A stretch of DNA of 64,000 nt from Isoperla grammatica (Eukaryota > Arthropoda > Insecta > Plecoptera > Perlodidae), in the NCBI GenBank assembly GCA_945910005.1, contig OX246740.1, positions 51,496,526 through 51,560,525 on the forward strand. The letters run 5' to 3'. Below the pieces are notes generated by a model. That model made no database searches. It saw only the letters and a program-made list of their open reading frames with translations, and was not told where the DNA came from. The translations under genes and the position numbers were made by a program. Below, in pieces: positions 30,276 to 42,100 of the stretch (positions within the stretch are counted from its first letter, which is position 1; each line of letters starts with the position of its first letter).

Positions 30276-30401
30276 CTCAACAATACTCTTCAAGCTCGAG
30301 ACGTGCTTCCACTGCACTTCTTGTAATTTAACTGTTCCATTTACAACACTCAGCACTCCGCGTAGCACCGCTCGGATATCCTGAACCCAGAAACGCGACA
30401 T
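30276..30401 (-). CDS. Second copy of COQ8 coding exon 1 (copy b)
   Basis: Starts ATGTCGCGT (MSRFWVQDIRAVLRGVLSV) and ends SLKSIVE at the donor GAG|GTGAGG, phase 0, exactly as in exon 1a. By hand alignment 29 of 42 residues match exon 1a, and the only length change is an in-frame loss of three codons. It can therefore splice in phase to exon 2 at 15,086. Sequence outside the exon is not alignable. It may be an alternative first exon of COQ8 or the relic of a partial duplication. No further COQ8-like exons occur to its right in this window. Confidence 0.7.
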
Positions 30402-31793
30402 AACAAACGATACTGACTACAAAAACGTGGTTCATCGGTCAACGGTCGTTAAGTAGTTTTCACGTTTCGTAACCTGTGACGGTCGTCTTCTTTTTGGACC
30501 AATCCGAAAAATACTTCAAGGACATCGAGTTTTGATAGTTAACTAGGTTGAACTCTAAGAAGGTTTGAAACAATCATGTCGGAAACACATTTTGGATTGG
30601 TCGAAAACCTGTTGCAAGGCACCTGACTGACCAATCATGTAACTCTGCCTTCGTAAGATTACAAAACTTCTAGCAGGTTTTCGTATGCACTTCAAGATTC
30701 CAAATCACGTTGAACAGGTTTTTTTATAGTGCCCTTGGGTGTTTTCAGCGGCGACGAAGTAGAAATGGCCAATAAATTCGGTAAACAGGAGTGGTATTGT
30801 CGTACTGCAAGTGATTAGAATTTTAAACAATCGATAAGGCATTAATTATCCATGAACGGTGCCTTATTTTATCTAATTCTACAACGCGGGGGGAGGGGGG
30901 TGTCAGGTCACCAAAGAGGGAAAGCCGGTAAGTATGTAGAAGAAGGTTACAAGTGGTTACAAGTGGTTTAGTCACTTTAAATTAAAGTCCCCCACTGTAA
31001 ATCAGTTTAATTACTGAGTGGGTAGACTCTAAATGTGAATTTATTTATTTATTTATTTTATTTATTGATTATTTATTATTTATTGATTTATTTCATGTAA
31101 TGATGTGTAATATGAGATTAGTTAAGAAATTACAAAAGATGTTTGCTCAAGAGTCCTCTTTACGGGCACCAGTCACCACAAGGGGGGGCCGATCTCGACC
31201 CGATATTATTTCAATTCAAGCGAAATCTCAAAAAATGCGCGGTAGTTATTTTGAATTAGGTTCAAACTGTCTCCGCGAGGTCGCTGCACTTGCCAGAGCG
31301 CCTGTGAAATCGCTGTACGGCAACCCCAACCCCAACGCACGGTTGCGGATTCTGCCCTCTCTTTCTCACTTACACACGATATACGCCGGTTTGCACACTG
31401 GTACTAAAAAATTATCGGCAGACAGTATACCAAAATTAGTTTGCTACAGCTTTGCTCATTATTCACTATACCAATGTTTTACGTGAAGATATATTTTTGT
31501 GTTTTACATTCACAGACTCCTTATTTATTTCAATGTTACTTCCCTAAACATACCATACCCCTCTACACCCCCACCCCAAATTTCATCGACTTTAACTGTC
31601 CACCCTCAACTATCAACAAACTATTAATGCAACTAACTCTAATCACACAATTTTAAACTATTAAACCAGTTCGAATAATGCATACACTCCTTCAATCCGT
31701 ACCGTACATGTACATGGACAATAAATGCCTATAGCAGAGTACTGGAAACCATTCAATTATTAAATGAATTTTAAAACTAAACCAAAAAAACTA
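30402..31793. other. Mixed repeats upstream of exon 1b
   Basis: Contains a G-tract near 30,890, a 5'-truncated 240-bp retroposon at about 30,963-31,085 with an (ATTT)n tail, and a piece of the GACGACCC SINE family (CAAGAGTCCTCTTTACGGGC near 31,148). No gene is seen. Confidence 0.5.
30963..31085 (+). repeat. 240-bp retroposon, copy 1 (5'-truncated)
   Basis: Ends in the shared 3' part AAAGTCCCCCACTG...GAGTGGGTAGACTCTAAATG and a TTTATTTATTT tail. Fuller copies lie at 35,783-36,026, 55,586-55,822, 62,056-62,545 and 62,800-63,055. Confidence 0.8.
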
Positions 31794-32940
31794 ATGGGCA
31801 CCGAGCCTTGGTACCTACAGCGCTGGCATGCGGTGAAATCTAGCAACTCCTAGCTGAAAGATGTAGGCGCGGGTGAAAATGGCGTTAGTATAACATTGTG
31901 CTATGTCTTGTTTATTTTCAACGTAATTTAAATTTGTTTAAATAATGGATGCTACTACAAGTGCTAGACGTTCTAGGAAATCGTGTTGGATTGTAGGATG
32001 CGCACAGCGCATTTCCAAAACTTTGGAGGAAGTGTCATTTTACAGTTTTCCTGGCAGGCCTTGGGAGGCGGAGAGGCGAGAAAAGTGGATACAGGCAGTC
32101 AACAGCCTCTTATGTCCATAGGTCTGTACAAAATAATATTATTCTTGATTGTGTACTTAAGGCATAGGCTAGGCCTATGAAGGTTTACGTATAGCATACA
32201 TGGATAAAGCCTAGGCCTACCAGTTCAATTCGAACAAATTGTGTGGTTATGTCAGAACGAGCAGTGGGCGTGGGAGCAACCTATGGTCTAGGTGACAGGT
32301 CTCCTTCTAAATGATATTTACGTACACCTTTGTCATTTTAAGCTTATCTAGACACTACCTGATATGTATGTCTTCATCTCGTGTAAGGGCCTAGGCCTAG
32401 CCATCATATCTGATATCAGTTTTCACATTTTCACTACTTCTCTGTCATAGGCCTAGGGCTAGGCCTAGGCCTATTCATCAGCTGTTAGGCATACGATACA
32501 AATCAAGTTAAAAATTAAAAAAACATTAGTCCCATTAAAATTAATGTTAGCAACTATGAACATAATTTTAATTATCATTTATAACTTGTTCACTTTTAGG
32601 TTTTAAGTTTCCCAATGCATACTTCATATGGCGGAAGTCTGTCCTAGGCCTATAGGCCTACAACCTTCGAATTTATTTTGCAAAATGTGCCAGGTTTAGC
32701 TTCAGTAAAGTTTAAAACATGCCCTGCTTTAAATAAGGCGTTTCCTTTTTAGAAAGACTGATTGGATTCATAGTCTGCAAAAAAATTTTCAAAGCCGTAT
32801 TCAATTAAATAATCATCACAAATTGACATTTATTACATAGGAAGACATCCACTTGTTCAGTCAAGGGTTGCTCGCGAGCGCCACGAGGAGCGCTGCCTGT
32901 CTTTTCAGTGGCGCCATCAGTGGCTAATCTCGGTGCCCAT
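31794..32940 (+). mobile_element. THAP-bearing DNA transposon, ISL2EU-like, deleted
   Basis: The ends are GGGCACCGAG (from 31,796) and its complement CTCGGTGCCC (to 32,938), with AT on both outer sides. A 2-bp AT target and a THAP-encoding gene are characteristic of the ISL2EU group related to Harbinger, as I recall; P-like and Kolobok elements also carry THAP domains but use other targets. At about 1.15 kb it lacks a transposase or nuclease gene. Internal TAGGCC-rich DNA separates the THAP exon from the right end. Confidence 0.7.
31945..32113 (+). CDS. THAP zinc-finger, N-terminal part
   Basis: ATG at 31,945 opens a frame of about 55 codons: after a basic leader comes CWIVGC (the first two zinc-binding cysteines of the C2CH THAP fold), then VSFYSFPGRPWEAERREKW and IQAVN. 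This matches the FxxFP...RxxKWxxAV core of THAP DNA-binding domains. The frame stops at TAG 32,113 before the C-terminal CxxH half, so either a splice donor lies just before it or the domain is truncated. THAP domains bind DNA in transposases and in host regulators derived from them. Here the surrounding inverted repeats point to a transposon. Confidence 0.7.
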
Positions 32941-34735
32941 ACCAATTTAATTGTTTGTTCCTTTGGCTAGTGTGTTCGTTATGCCAATGCGCATATTTCA
33001 TCATGTACAGTCCACCTGCAAAGCAAACCTATCGATTCCCTCGTAAAACTTCTCGTTACCGACGCTAGATCGTTCTGGCTGTCTCGACTCGCGTTCGTTC
33101 GTTTCTACGGTTCTACGACGTCGATGTGTTTGAGGTCACATGACTAATCAATCAGTCATCACTAATTGGCGTTTTAGTTCATCATTCACCGTCTCATCGC
33201 TCATATGTCGCATAAAGGGGCCAATCACATCATTCCTTAACCGGAAAAATAAAAAAAATGTGCTTGCGTAATTTCTTTCTGATTTCGATGAGCGATGATT
33301 AGAAGGGGGGGGGGGACCAGATACTTAAGGCCTCTTGCGTGCACCGCTCGCCCGGTGCAAGTATCCCCCCCCCCCCGCCCCCACTTACACCGAGGAGGCT
33401 CGACAGCCCGGCAATCTGTTTCTCTTGTAACATACTACGGTACTACGATGTTGTACATGAGTTCATTACTCTCCTTCTTGACATAGTCTGGTCGATGAGG
33501 TTGATATTTGGGCTTAACGTCTTATATTTTTGCAACTTGGCTATAATCAAGACGATGAGTGGGTGATAATGAAGATGAAATTGGGGGCTCTTTGGAGGAA
33601 AGGGGCAAGTAGGAGGGCGCGTGAGGAAAGGAGAAGGGGAGGAAAGGGGATTGGGGTGTAGACTGCACTTCGTCTGACTTCTCCTCCTCGACCAGTGTGG
33701 CCCTGGTGGGTCCCTTCTCGTGGTGACCGGTGCTCGCATAGAGGATTCTCCTGCCACGCATATCTTTTATATTCATCGTGATCATGCTGCTCAGTTTTCT
33801 CCTCTTTTTCCGTTTGTCTCCCTCTTCTCAATCTCATGTATTTAATATGCCAACCCTCTTTGCGATCTAAACGTCCACAAACCCCTCCCCCCCCCCCCCC
33901 CCCCAATGAATTTGTTCTCTTTATGACGACTCCAGCGATGTGTAATAAATCTGATTTGGTCTACAGCTATTGTGTACATCGTGTACCACAAGGCACAAAA
34001 ACCACCCAAACACAAATTGCACACAAATTGTGAATGATGATAGTTACGCTTTCCATTCTCGTTGTTTGGCAAGGATGCTAATCGCAACGACTGAAGATTC
34101 TGAATGCAGATTCTATTGTGGAGGTCGTGTCATCAACAAGAAACACGAAAACCACCCCCTCCCCAAGGTCGACTGTGTTTTGTCGGCACCAGGGCCACGT
34201 GGTTGGCACGTGTACCGGAAGTCATGGGGGTTTCAGTGTGACGACTTGAGGTCACAAGTACCGGCGTGGCAGCTTCCCTAAATAGGTACTTAGAGCGGGA
34301 TAAATGAAGACCGACAGCCCGCCCCCCTCGCCCCCCTCGCGAAACATAGGCAGAAGGTTCGCGAGAGACGGTGACGCAGTAGATATATATAGTCGCCATG
34401 GCAACCAGACGGTTCGATATTGGCGGGAAGAGAGTAGCCCGCCCGGGCTGCGTAGTAGGCTGTCTCCCCCCCCCCCCCCTCCCCCTCCCCCCGCCAACAT
34501 GGGCGTACGACCTCCCGGCAAAACATGACCCGTGTCGGATGACCCGCTCGATAAGATGGTAACACGTCATAGGTGTTTATTGGAGGGGGGGGGGGGGGGG
34601 GGCGCGTACCGTCAATTGTACGGTTTGGGCAACAAGTATTTATCTGTGGTTTGGGCAACAACGGTAGTGCGGCCCCCCAAAAAATTGCATTTTATCTGTA
34701 TCACGGCAGCAAACTAGAATTTTATTTGAGAAATG
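32941..34735. other. G/C-homopolymer and SINE-rich region, no gene
   Basis: Holds G tracts at 33,305-33,314 and 34,586-34,602, C tracts at 33,365-33,376, 33,885-33,903 and 34,467-34,479, and GACGACCC-family SINE pieces around 33,690-33,990. An X-box-like GTCGCCATGGCAACC lies near 34,393. The open frames here are Pro- or Gly-rich artefacts of the homopolymers. Confidence 0.5.
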
Positions 34736-34749
34736 TTTTATTGTTTTAG

Positions 34750-34915
34750 TTACCCTAATGGTTGTAGCAAAACCGCGGTCTTTACGTTCCGAGCTTGGGC
34801 ATGGATGTCATGTGGCGTTTTTCAGCTTCATAATTACCCACACATCGTCCCGATTAGCATCGCTGCAATAATATGTGACGTTAAACCCCAAATATCATCA
34901 TCATCATTAAAAATA
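34750..34915 (+). repeat. SINE (GACGTTAAACCCC family), copy 1
   Basis: Runs from a degenerate tRNA-like part (GTTCCGAGCTTGGGCATG) through GTGGCGTTTTTCAGCTTCAT to the 3' end GACGTTAAACCCCAAATATC with an (ATC)n tail. A second copy lies in opposite orientation at 53,615-53,745. Confidence 0.75.
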
Positions 34916-35782
34916 AGCAACTCGTTAAAAATCAATACAATAATGTATCCTATAATGGACATGGGAAATGTAGAGTAGGGCGTCTGGTGTCTTCACAACC
35001 CTTCCAGTTCACGGGGCGGAACGAGATCTTTCTACCACTACCGGGACATCGGCGTAACCATGGTTACCACGTGATTCGATAATACCACGTCCCGCCGCAT
35101 TGACGGCGCAGCGCTAGTGTAGCCAGTCAGTCTCGTAGTAAATATCATCGTGGTGTTTACGTCGAGAGCAATGATCGAGGAACCCTTATGATGAGCTACT
35201 AACCTATTTAACCTTATAATATTTATTGCTTTTCAGGTCGCAAGTTGGTAACAATCTTCGGTTTGATCGGTTGGTGGCCCTGACACGATTATTAACCTAT
35301 TAGAATCATCAGCAGAGTTTATTAAAGTTCGTCGGTTTCATTATCAGTCGCATGATAAATTTTAACTAGTTGGGGTTTTCCATTTGATGTCACTCAAACT
35401 GTGCATAGAAAACACATGAAGTAGCCTATATCGATGTTTATCATTTTAATTTAAATTTATCAGCACCGTTTTGTTTGTGTTAGTAAATTCGAGAAAAACA
35501 AACCAAAACAAACCGTTAGATTTTCAACCAAACACGAGTCGTGAATTCATTCGCCGATTGAAATTCACCGTCTCTTAAAAGCTGCCGCCGTTCGCAACGA
35601 GGTCAAAGCAAAATCACTTACAAAACTTCCCGGAAGTGCATTGCCCCGACCCTGTTCACATTTGTATTTGAATAATGCGCGCAACGGTCATACTGGCCAC
35701 CAAAACTTCCATGTTTCACTCATTGTTGCAATAAGCAAAATAAAGACACTCTCTGGTCTCGTCCACTGTTTTCGTGATTTAC
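34916..35782. other. Non-coding interval, no gene seen
   Basis: AT-rich sequence. I see no repeat with clear ends and no exon. A CCACGTGATTCG motif with an E-box lies near 35,067. Confidence 0.35.
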
Positions 35783-36026
35783 AATAAATAAAAAAAAAAA
35801 TCACATTTAGAGTCTACCCACTCAGTAACGCAATGATTTGCAGTGGGGGACTTTAATTTAAAGCGTCTAAACCAACCCTGTAGGCTCCGAACACCATCGA
35901 CGAGTGAGCGATAACCAAACAAATATCGATATTTCAAATACGAAACATATGAATCAGTGATTGGACAGTGCGAACACCTGCGGAAGAATGTCAGAATCAA
36001 CAAGGCCAATTCAGAACAACTTTGAA
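35783..36026 (-). repeat. 240-bp retroposon, copy 2
   Basis: Poly-A/T tail at left (35,783-35,800), then GAGTCTACCCACTCAGTAAC, then TCCGAACACCATCGACGAGT, ending AACAAGGCCAATTCAG. It lies about 135 bp from the left edge of the large satellite. Confidence 0.85.
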
Positions 36027-36120
36027 TGGCACAAAGAATCATTTTCTTGGACTTTACTGAGGGATTTATGTGCTAAAACCTCTCATATTCGTAGAAAGCA
36101 CGTTTGTCTCCTCTGGCAGA

Positions 36121-39100
36121 TCAAATGTAAACACACATTTTGGTATCTAATAACATGGGCGTTGTGACGTCACGTGAAGAGTCCATATAAAACATGTATA
36201 GCCTTGTGACGTCACGTGAAGGGTCCATATAAAACATGTATAGCCTTGTGACGTCACGTGAAGGCTCCATATAAAACATGTATAGCCTTGTGACGTCACG
36301 TGAAGGGTCCATATAAAACATGTATAGCCTTGTGACGTCACGTGAAGGCTCCATATAAAACATGTATAGCCTTGTGACGTCACGTGAAGGGTCCATATAA
36401 AACATGTATAGCCTTGTGACGTCACGTGAAGGCTCCATATAAAACATGTATAGCCTTGTGACGTCACGTGAAGAGTCCATATAAAACATGTATAGCCTTG
36501 TGACGTCACGTGAAGAGTCCATATAAAACATGTATAGCCTTGTGACGTCACGTGAAGGCTCCATATAAAACATGTATAGCCTTGTGACGTCACGTGAAGA
36601 GTCCATATAAAACATGTATAGCCTTGTGACGTCACGTGAAGGCTCCATATAAAACATGTATAGCCTTGTGACGTCACGTGAAGGGTCCATATAAAACATG
36701 TATAGCCTTGTGACGTCACGTGAAGGGTTCATATAAAACATGTATAGCCTTGTGACGTCACGTGGAGGCTCCATAAAAAACATGTATAGCCTTGTGACGT
36801 CACGTGGAGGCTCCATATAAAACATGTATAGCCTTGTGACGTCACGTGAAGGCTCCATATAAAGCATGTATAGCCTTGTGACGTCACGTGAAGGCTCCAT
36901 ATAAAACATGTATACCCTTGTGACGTCACGTGAAGGCTCCATATAAAACATGTATAGCCTTGTGACGTCACGTGAAGGCTCCATATAAAACATGTATAGC
37001 CTTGTGACGTCACGTGAAGGCTCCATATAAAGCATGTATAGCCTTGTGACGTCACGTGAAGGCTCCATATAAAACATGTATACCCTTGTGACGTCACGTG
37101 AAGGCTCCATATAAAACATGTATAGCCTTGTGACGTCACGTGGAGGCTCCATATAAAACATGTATAGCCTTGTGACGTCACGTGAAGGCTCCATATAAAA
37201 CATGTATACCCTTGTGACGTCACGTGAAGGCTCCATATAAAACATGTATACCCTTGTGACGTCACGTGAAGGCTCCATATAAAACATGTATAGCCTTGTG
37301 ACGTCACGTGAAGGCTCCATATAAAACATGTATAGCCTTGTGACGTCACGTGAAGGCTCCATATAAAACATGTATAGCCTTGTGACGTCACGTGAAGGCT
37401 CCATATAAAACATGTATAGCCTTGTGACGTCACGTGAAGGGTCCATATAAAACATGTAAAGCCTTGTGACGTCACGTGAAGGGTCCATATAAAACATGTA
37501 TAGCCTTGTGACGTCACGTGAAGGCTCCATATAAAACATGTAAAGCCTTGTGACGTCACGTGAAGGGTCCATATGAAACATGTATAGCCTTGTGACGTCA
37601 CGTGAAGGGTCCATATAAAACATGTATAGCCTTGTGACGTCACGTGAAGGCTCCATATAAAACATGTATAGCCTTGTGACGTCACGTGAAGGCTCCATAT
37701 AAAACATGTATAGCCTTGTGACGTCACGTGAAGAGTCCATATAAAACATGTATAGCCTTGTGACGTCACGTGAAGGCTCCATATAAAACATGTATAGCCT
37801 TGTGACGTCACGTGAAGGGTCCATATAAAACATGTATAGCCTTGTGACGTCACGTGAAGGCTCCATATAAAACATGTATAGCCTTGTGACGTCACGTGAA
37901 GGGTCCATATAAAACATGTATAGCCTTGTGACGTCACGTGAAGAGTCCATATAAAACATGTATAGCCTTGTGACGTCACGTGAAGGGTCCATATAAAACA
38001 TGTAAAGCCTTGTGACGTCACGTGAAGGGTCCATATAAAACATGTATAGCCTTGTGACGTCACGTGAAGGCTCCATATAAAACATGTATAGCCTTGTGAC
38101 GTCACGTGAAGGGTCCATATAAAACATGTATAGCCTTGTGACGTCACGTGAAGGCTCCATATAAAACATGTAAAGCCTTGTGACGTCACGTGAAGGGTCC
38201 ATATAAAACATGTATAGCCTTGTGACGTCACGTGAAGGGTCCATATAAAACATGTATAGCCTTGTGACGTCACGTGAAGGCTCCATATAAAACATGTATA
38301 GCCTTGTGACGTCACGTGAAGTGTCCATATAAAACATGTACAGCCTTGTGACGTCACGTGAAGGCTCCATATAAAACATGTACAGCCTTGTGACGTCACG
38401 TGAAGGCTCCATATAAAACATGTACAGCCTTGTGACGTCACGTGAAGGCTCCATATAAAACATGTACAGCCTTGTGACGTCACGTGAAGGCTCCATATAA
38501 AACATGTATAGCCTTGTGACGTCACGTGAAGGCTCCATATAAAACATGTATAGCCTTGTGACGTCACGTGAAGGGTCCATATAAAACATGTATAGCCTTG
38601 TGACGTCACGTGAAGGGTCCATATAAAACATGTATAGCCTTGTGACGTCACTTGAAGAGTCCATATAAAACATGTATAGCCTTGTGACGTCACGTGAAGG
38701 CTCCATATAAAGCATGTATAGCCTTGTGACGTCACTTGAAGAGTCCATATAAAACATGTATAGCCTTGTGACGTCACGTGAAGGCTCCATATAAAACATG
38801 TATAGCCTTGTGACGTCACGTGAAGGGTCCATATAAAACATGTATAGCCTTGTGACGTCACGTGAAGAGTCCATATAAAACATGTATAGCCTTGTGACGT
38901 CACGTGAAGGCTCCATATAAAACATGTATAGCCTTGTGACGTCACGTGAAGGGTCCATATAAAACATGTATAGCCTTGTGACGTCACGTGAAGGGTTCAT
39001 ATAAAACATGTATAGCCTTGTGACGTCACGTGAAGGGTCCATATAAAACATGTATAGCCTTGTGACGTCACGTGAAGGCTCCATATAAAACATGTATAGC

Positions 39101-42100
39101 CTTGTGACGTCACGTGAAGGCTCCATATAAAACATGTATAGCCTTGTGACGTCACGTGAAGGGTCCATATAAAACATGTATAGCCTTGTGACGTCACGTG
39201 AAGGGTCCATATAAAACATGTATAGCCTTGTGACGTCACGTGAAGGGTCCATATAAAACATGTATAGCCTTGTGACGTCACTTGAAGAGTCCATATAAAA
39301 CATGTATAGCCTTGTGACGTCACGTGAAGGCTCCATATAAAGCATGTATAGCCTTGTGACGTCACTTGAAGAGTCCATATAAAACATGTATAGCCTTGTG
39401 ACGTCACGTGAAGGCTCCATATAAAACATGTATAGCCTTGTGACGTCACGTGAAGGGTCCATATAAAACATGTATAGCCTTGTGACGTCACGTGAAGAGT
39501 CCATATAAAACATGTATAGCCTTGTGACGTCACGTGAAGGGTCCATATAAAACATGTATAGCCTTGTGACGTCACGTGAAGGGTCCATATAAAACATGTA
39601 TAGCCTTGTGACGTCACGTGAAGGGTCCATATAAAACATGTATAGCCTTGTGACGTCACGTGAAGAGTCCATATAAAACATGTATAGCCTTGTGACGTCA
39701 CGTGAAGGGTCCATATAAAACATGTATAGCCTTGTGACGTCACGTGAAGGCTCCATATAAAACATGTATAGCCTTGTGACGTCACGTGAAGGCTCCATAT
39801 AAAACATGTATAGCCTTGTGACGTCACGTGAAGGGTCCATATAAAACATGTATAGCCTTGTGACGTCACGTGAAGGGTCCATATAAAACATGTATAGCCT
39901 TGTGACGTCACGTGAAGGGTCCATATAAAACATGTATAGCCTTGTGACGTCACGTGAAGGGTCCATATAAAACATGTATAGCCTTGTGACGTCACGTGAA
40001 GGCTCCATATAAAACATGTACAGCCTTGTGACGTCACGTGAAGGGTCCATATAAAACATGTACAGCCTTGTGACGTCACGTGAAGGCTCCATATAAAACA
40101 TGTATAGCCTTGTGACGTCACGTGAAGGCTCCATATAAAACATGTATAGCCTTGTGACGTCACGTGAAGGGTCCATATAAAACATGTATAGCCTTGTGAC
40201 GTCACGTGAAGGGTCCATATAAAACATGTATAGCCTTGTGACGTCACGTGAAGAGTCCATATAAAACATGTACAGCCTTGTGACGTCACGTGAAGGCTCC
40301 ATATAAAACATGTATAGCCTTGTGACGTCACGTGAAGGGTCCATATAAAACATGTATAGCCTTGTGACGTCACGTGAAGGGTCCATATAAAACATGTATA
40401 GCCTTGTGACGTCACGTGAAGAGTCCATATAAAACATGTATAGCCTTGTGACGTCACGTGAAGGGTCCATATAAAACATGTATAGCCTTGTGACGTCACG
40501 TGAAGGGTCCATATAAAACATGTATAGCCTTGTGACGTCACGTGAAGGGTCCATATAAAACATGTATAGCCTTGTGACGTCACGTGAAGGCTCCATATAA
40601 AACATGTATAGCCTTGTGACGTCACGTGAAGGCTCCATATAAAACATGTATAGCCTTGTGACGTCACGTGAAGGGTCCATATAAAACATGTATAGCCTTG
40701 TGACGTCACTTGAAGAGTCCATATAAAACATGTATAGCCTTGTGACGTCACGTGAAGGCTCCATATAAAACATGTATAGCCTTGTGACGTCACGTGAAGG
40801 GTCCATATAAAACATGTATAGCCTTGTGACGTCACGTGAAGTGTCCATATAAAACATGTATAGCCTTGTGACGTCACGTGAAGGGTCCATATAAAACATG
40901 TATAGCCTTGTGACGTCACGTGAAGGCTCCATATAAAACATGTACAGCCTTGTGACGTCACGTGGAGGCTCCATATAAAACATGTATAGCCTTGTGACGT
41001 CACGTGAAGGGTCCATATAAAACATGTATAGCCTTGTGACGTCACGTGAAGGGTCCATATAAAACATGTATAGCCTTGTGACGTCACGTGAAGGCTCCAT
41101 ATAAAACATGTATAGCCTTGTGACGTCACGTGAAGGGTCCATATAAAACATGTATAGCCTTGTGACGTCACGTGAAGGCTCCATATAAAACATGTATAGC
41201 CTTGTGACGTCACGTGAAGGCTCCATATAAAACATGTATAGCCTTGTGACGGCACGTGAAGGCTCCATATAAAACATGTATAGCCTTGTGACGTCACGTG
41301 AAGGCTCCATATAAAACATGTATAGCCTTGTGACGTCACGTGAAGGCTCCATATAAAACATGTATAGCCTTGTGACGTCACGTGAAGGGTCCATATAAAA
41401 CATGTATAGCCTTGTGACGTCACGTGAAGGCTCCATATAAAACATGTATAGCCTTGTGACGTCACGTGAAGGGTCCATATAAAACATGTACAGCCTTGTG
41501 ACGTCACTTGAAGAGTCCATATAAAACATGTACAGCCTTGTGACGTCACGTGAAGGCTCCATATAAAACATGTATAGCCTTGTGACGTCACGTGAAGAGT
41601 CCATATAAAACATGTACAGCCTTGTGACGTCACGTGAAGGCTCCATATAAAACATGTACAGCCTTGTGACGTCACTTGAAGAGTCCATATAAAACATGTA
41701 TAGCCTTGTGACGTCACGTGAAGGGTCCATATAAAACATGTATAGCCTTGTGACGTCACGTGAAGGCTCCATATAAAACATGTATAGCCTTGTGACGTCA
41801 CGTGAAGGCTCCATATAAAACATGTATAGCCTTGTGACGTCACGTGAAGGCTCCATATAAAACATGTACAGCCTTGTGACGTCACGTGAAGAGTCCATAT
41901 AAAACATGTATAGCCTTGTGACGTCACGTGAAGAGTCCATATAAAACATGTATAGCCTTGTGACGTCACGTGAAGGCTCCATATAAAACATGTATAGCCT
42001 TGTGACGTCACGTGAAGAGTCCATATAAAACATGTATAGCCTTGTGACGTCACGTGAAGGGTCCATATAAAACATGTATAGCCTTGTGACGTCACGTGAA

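Noticed and set aside
33295..34661. Several Pro- or Gly-rich frames
   Set aside because: All run through G or C homopolymers and overlap on both strands; they are composition artefacts.
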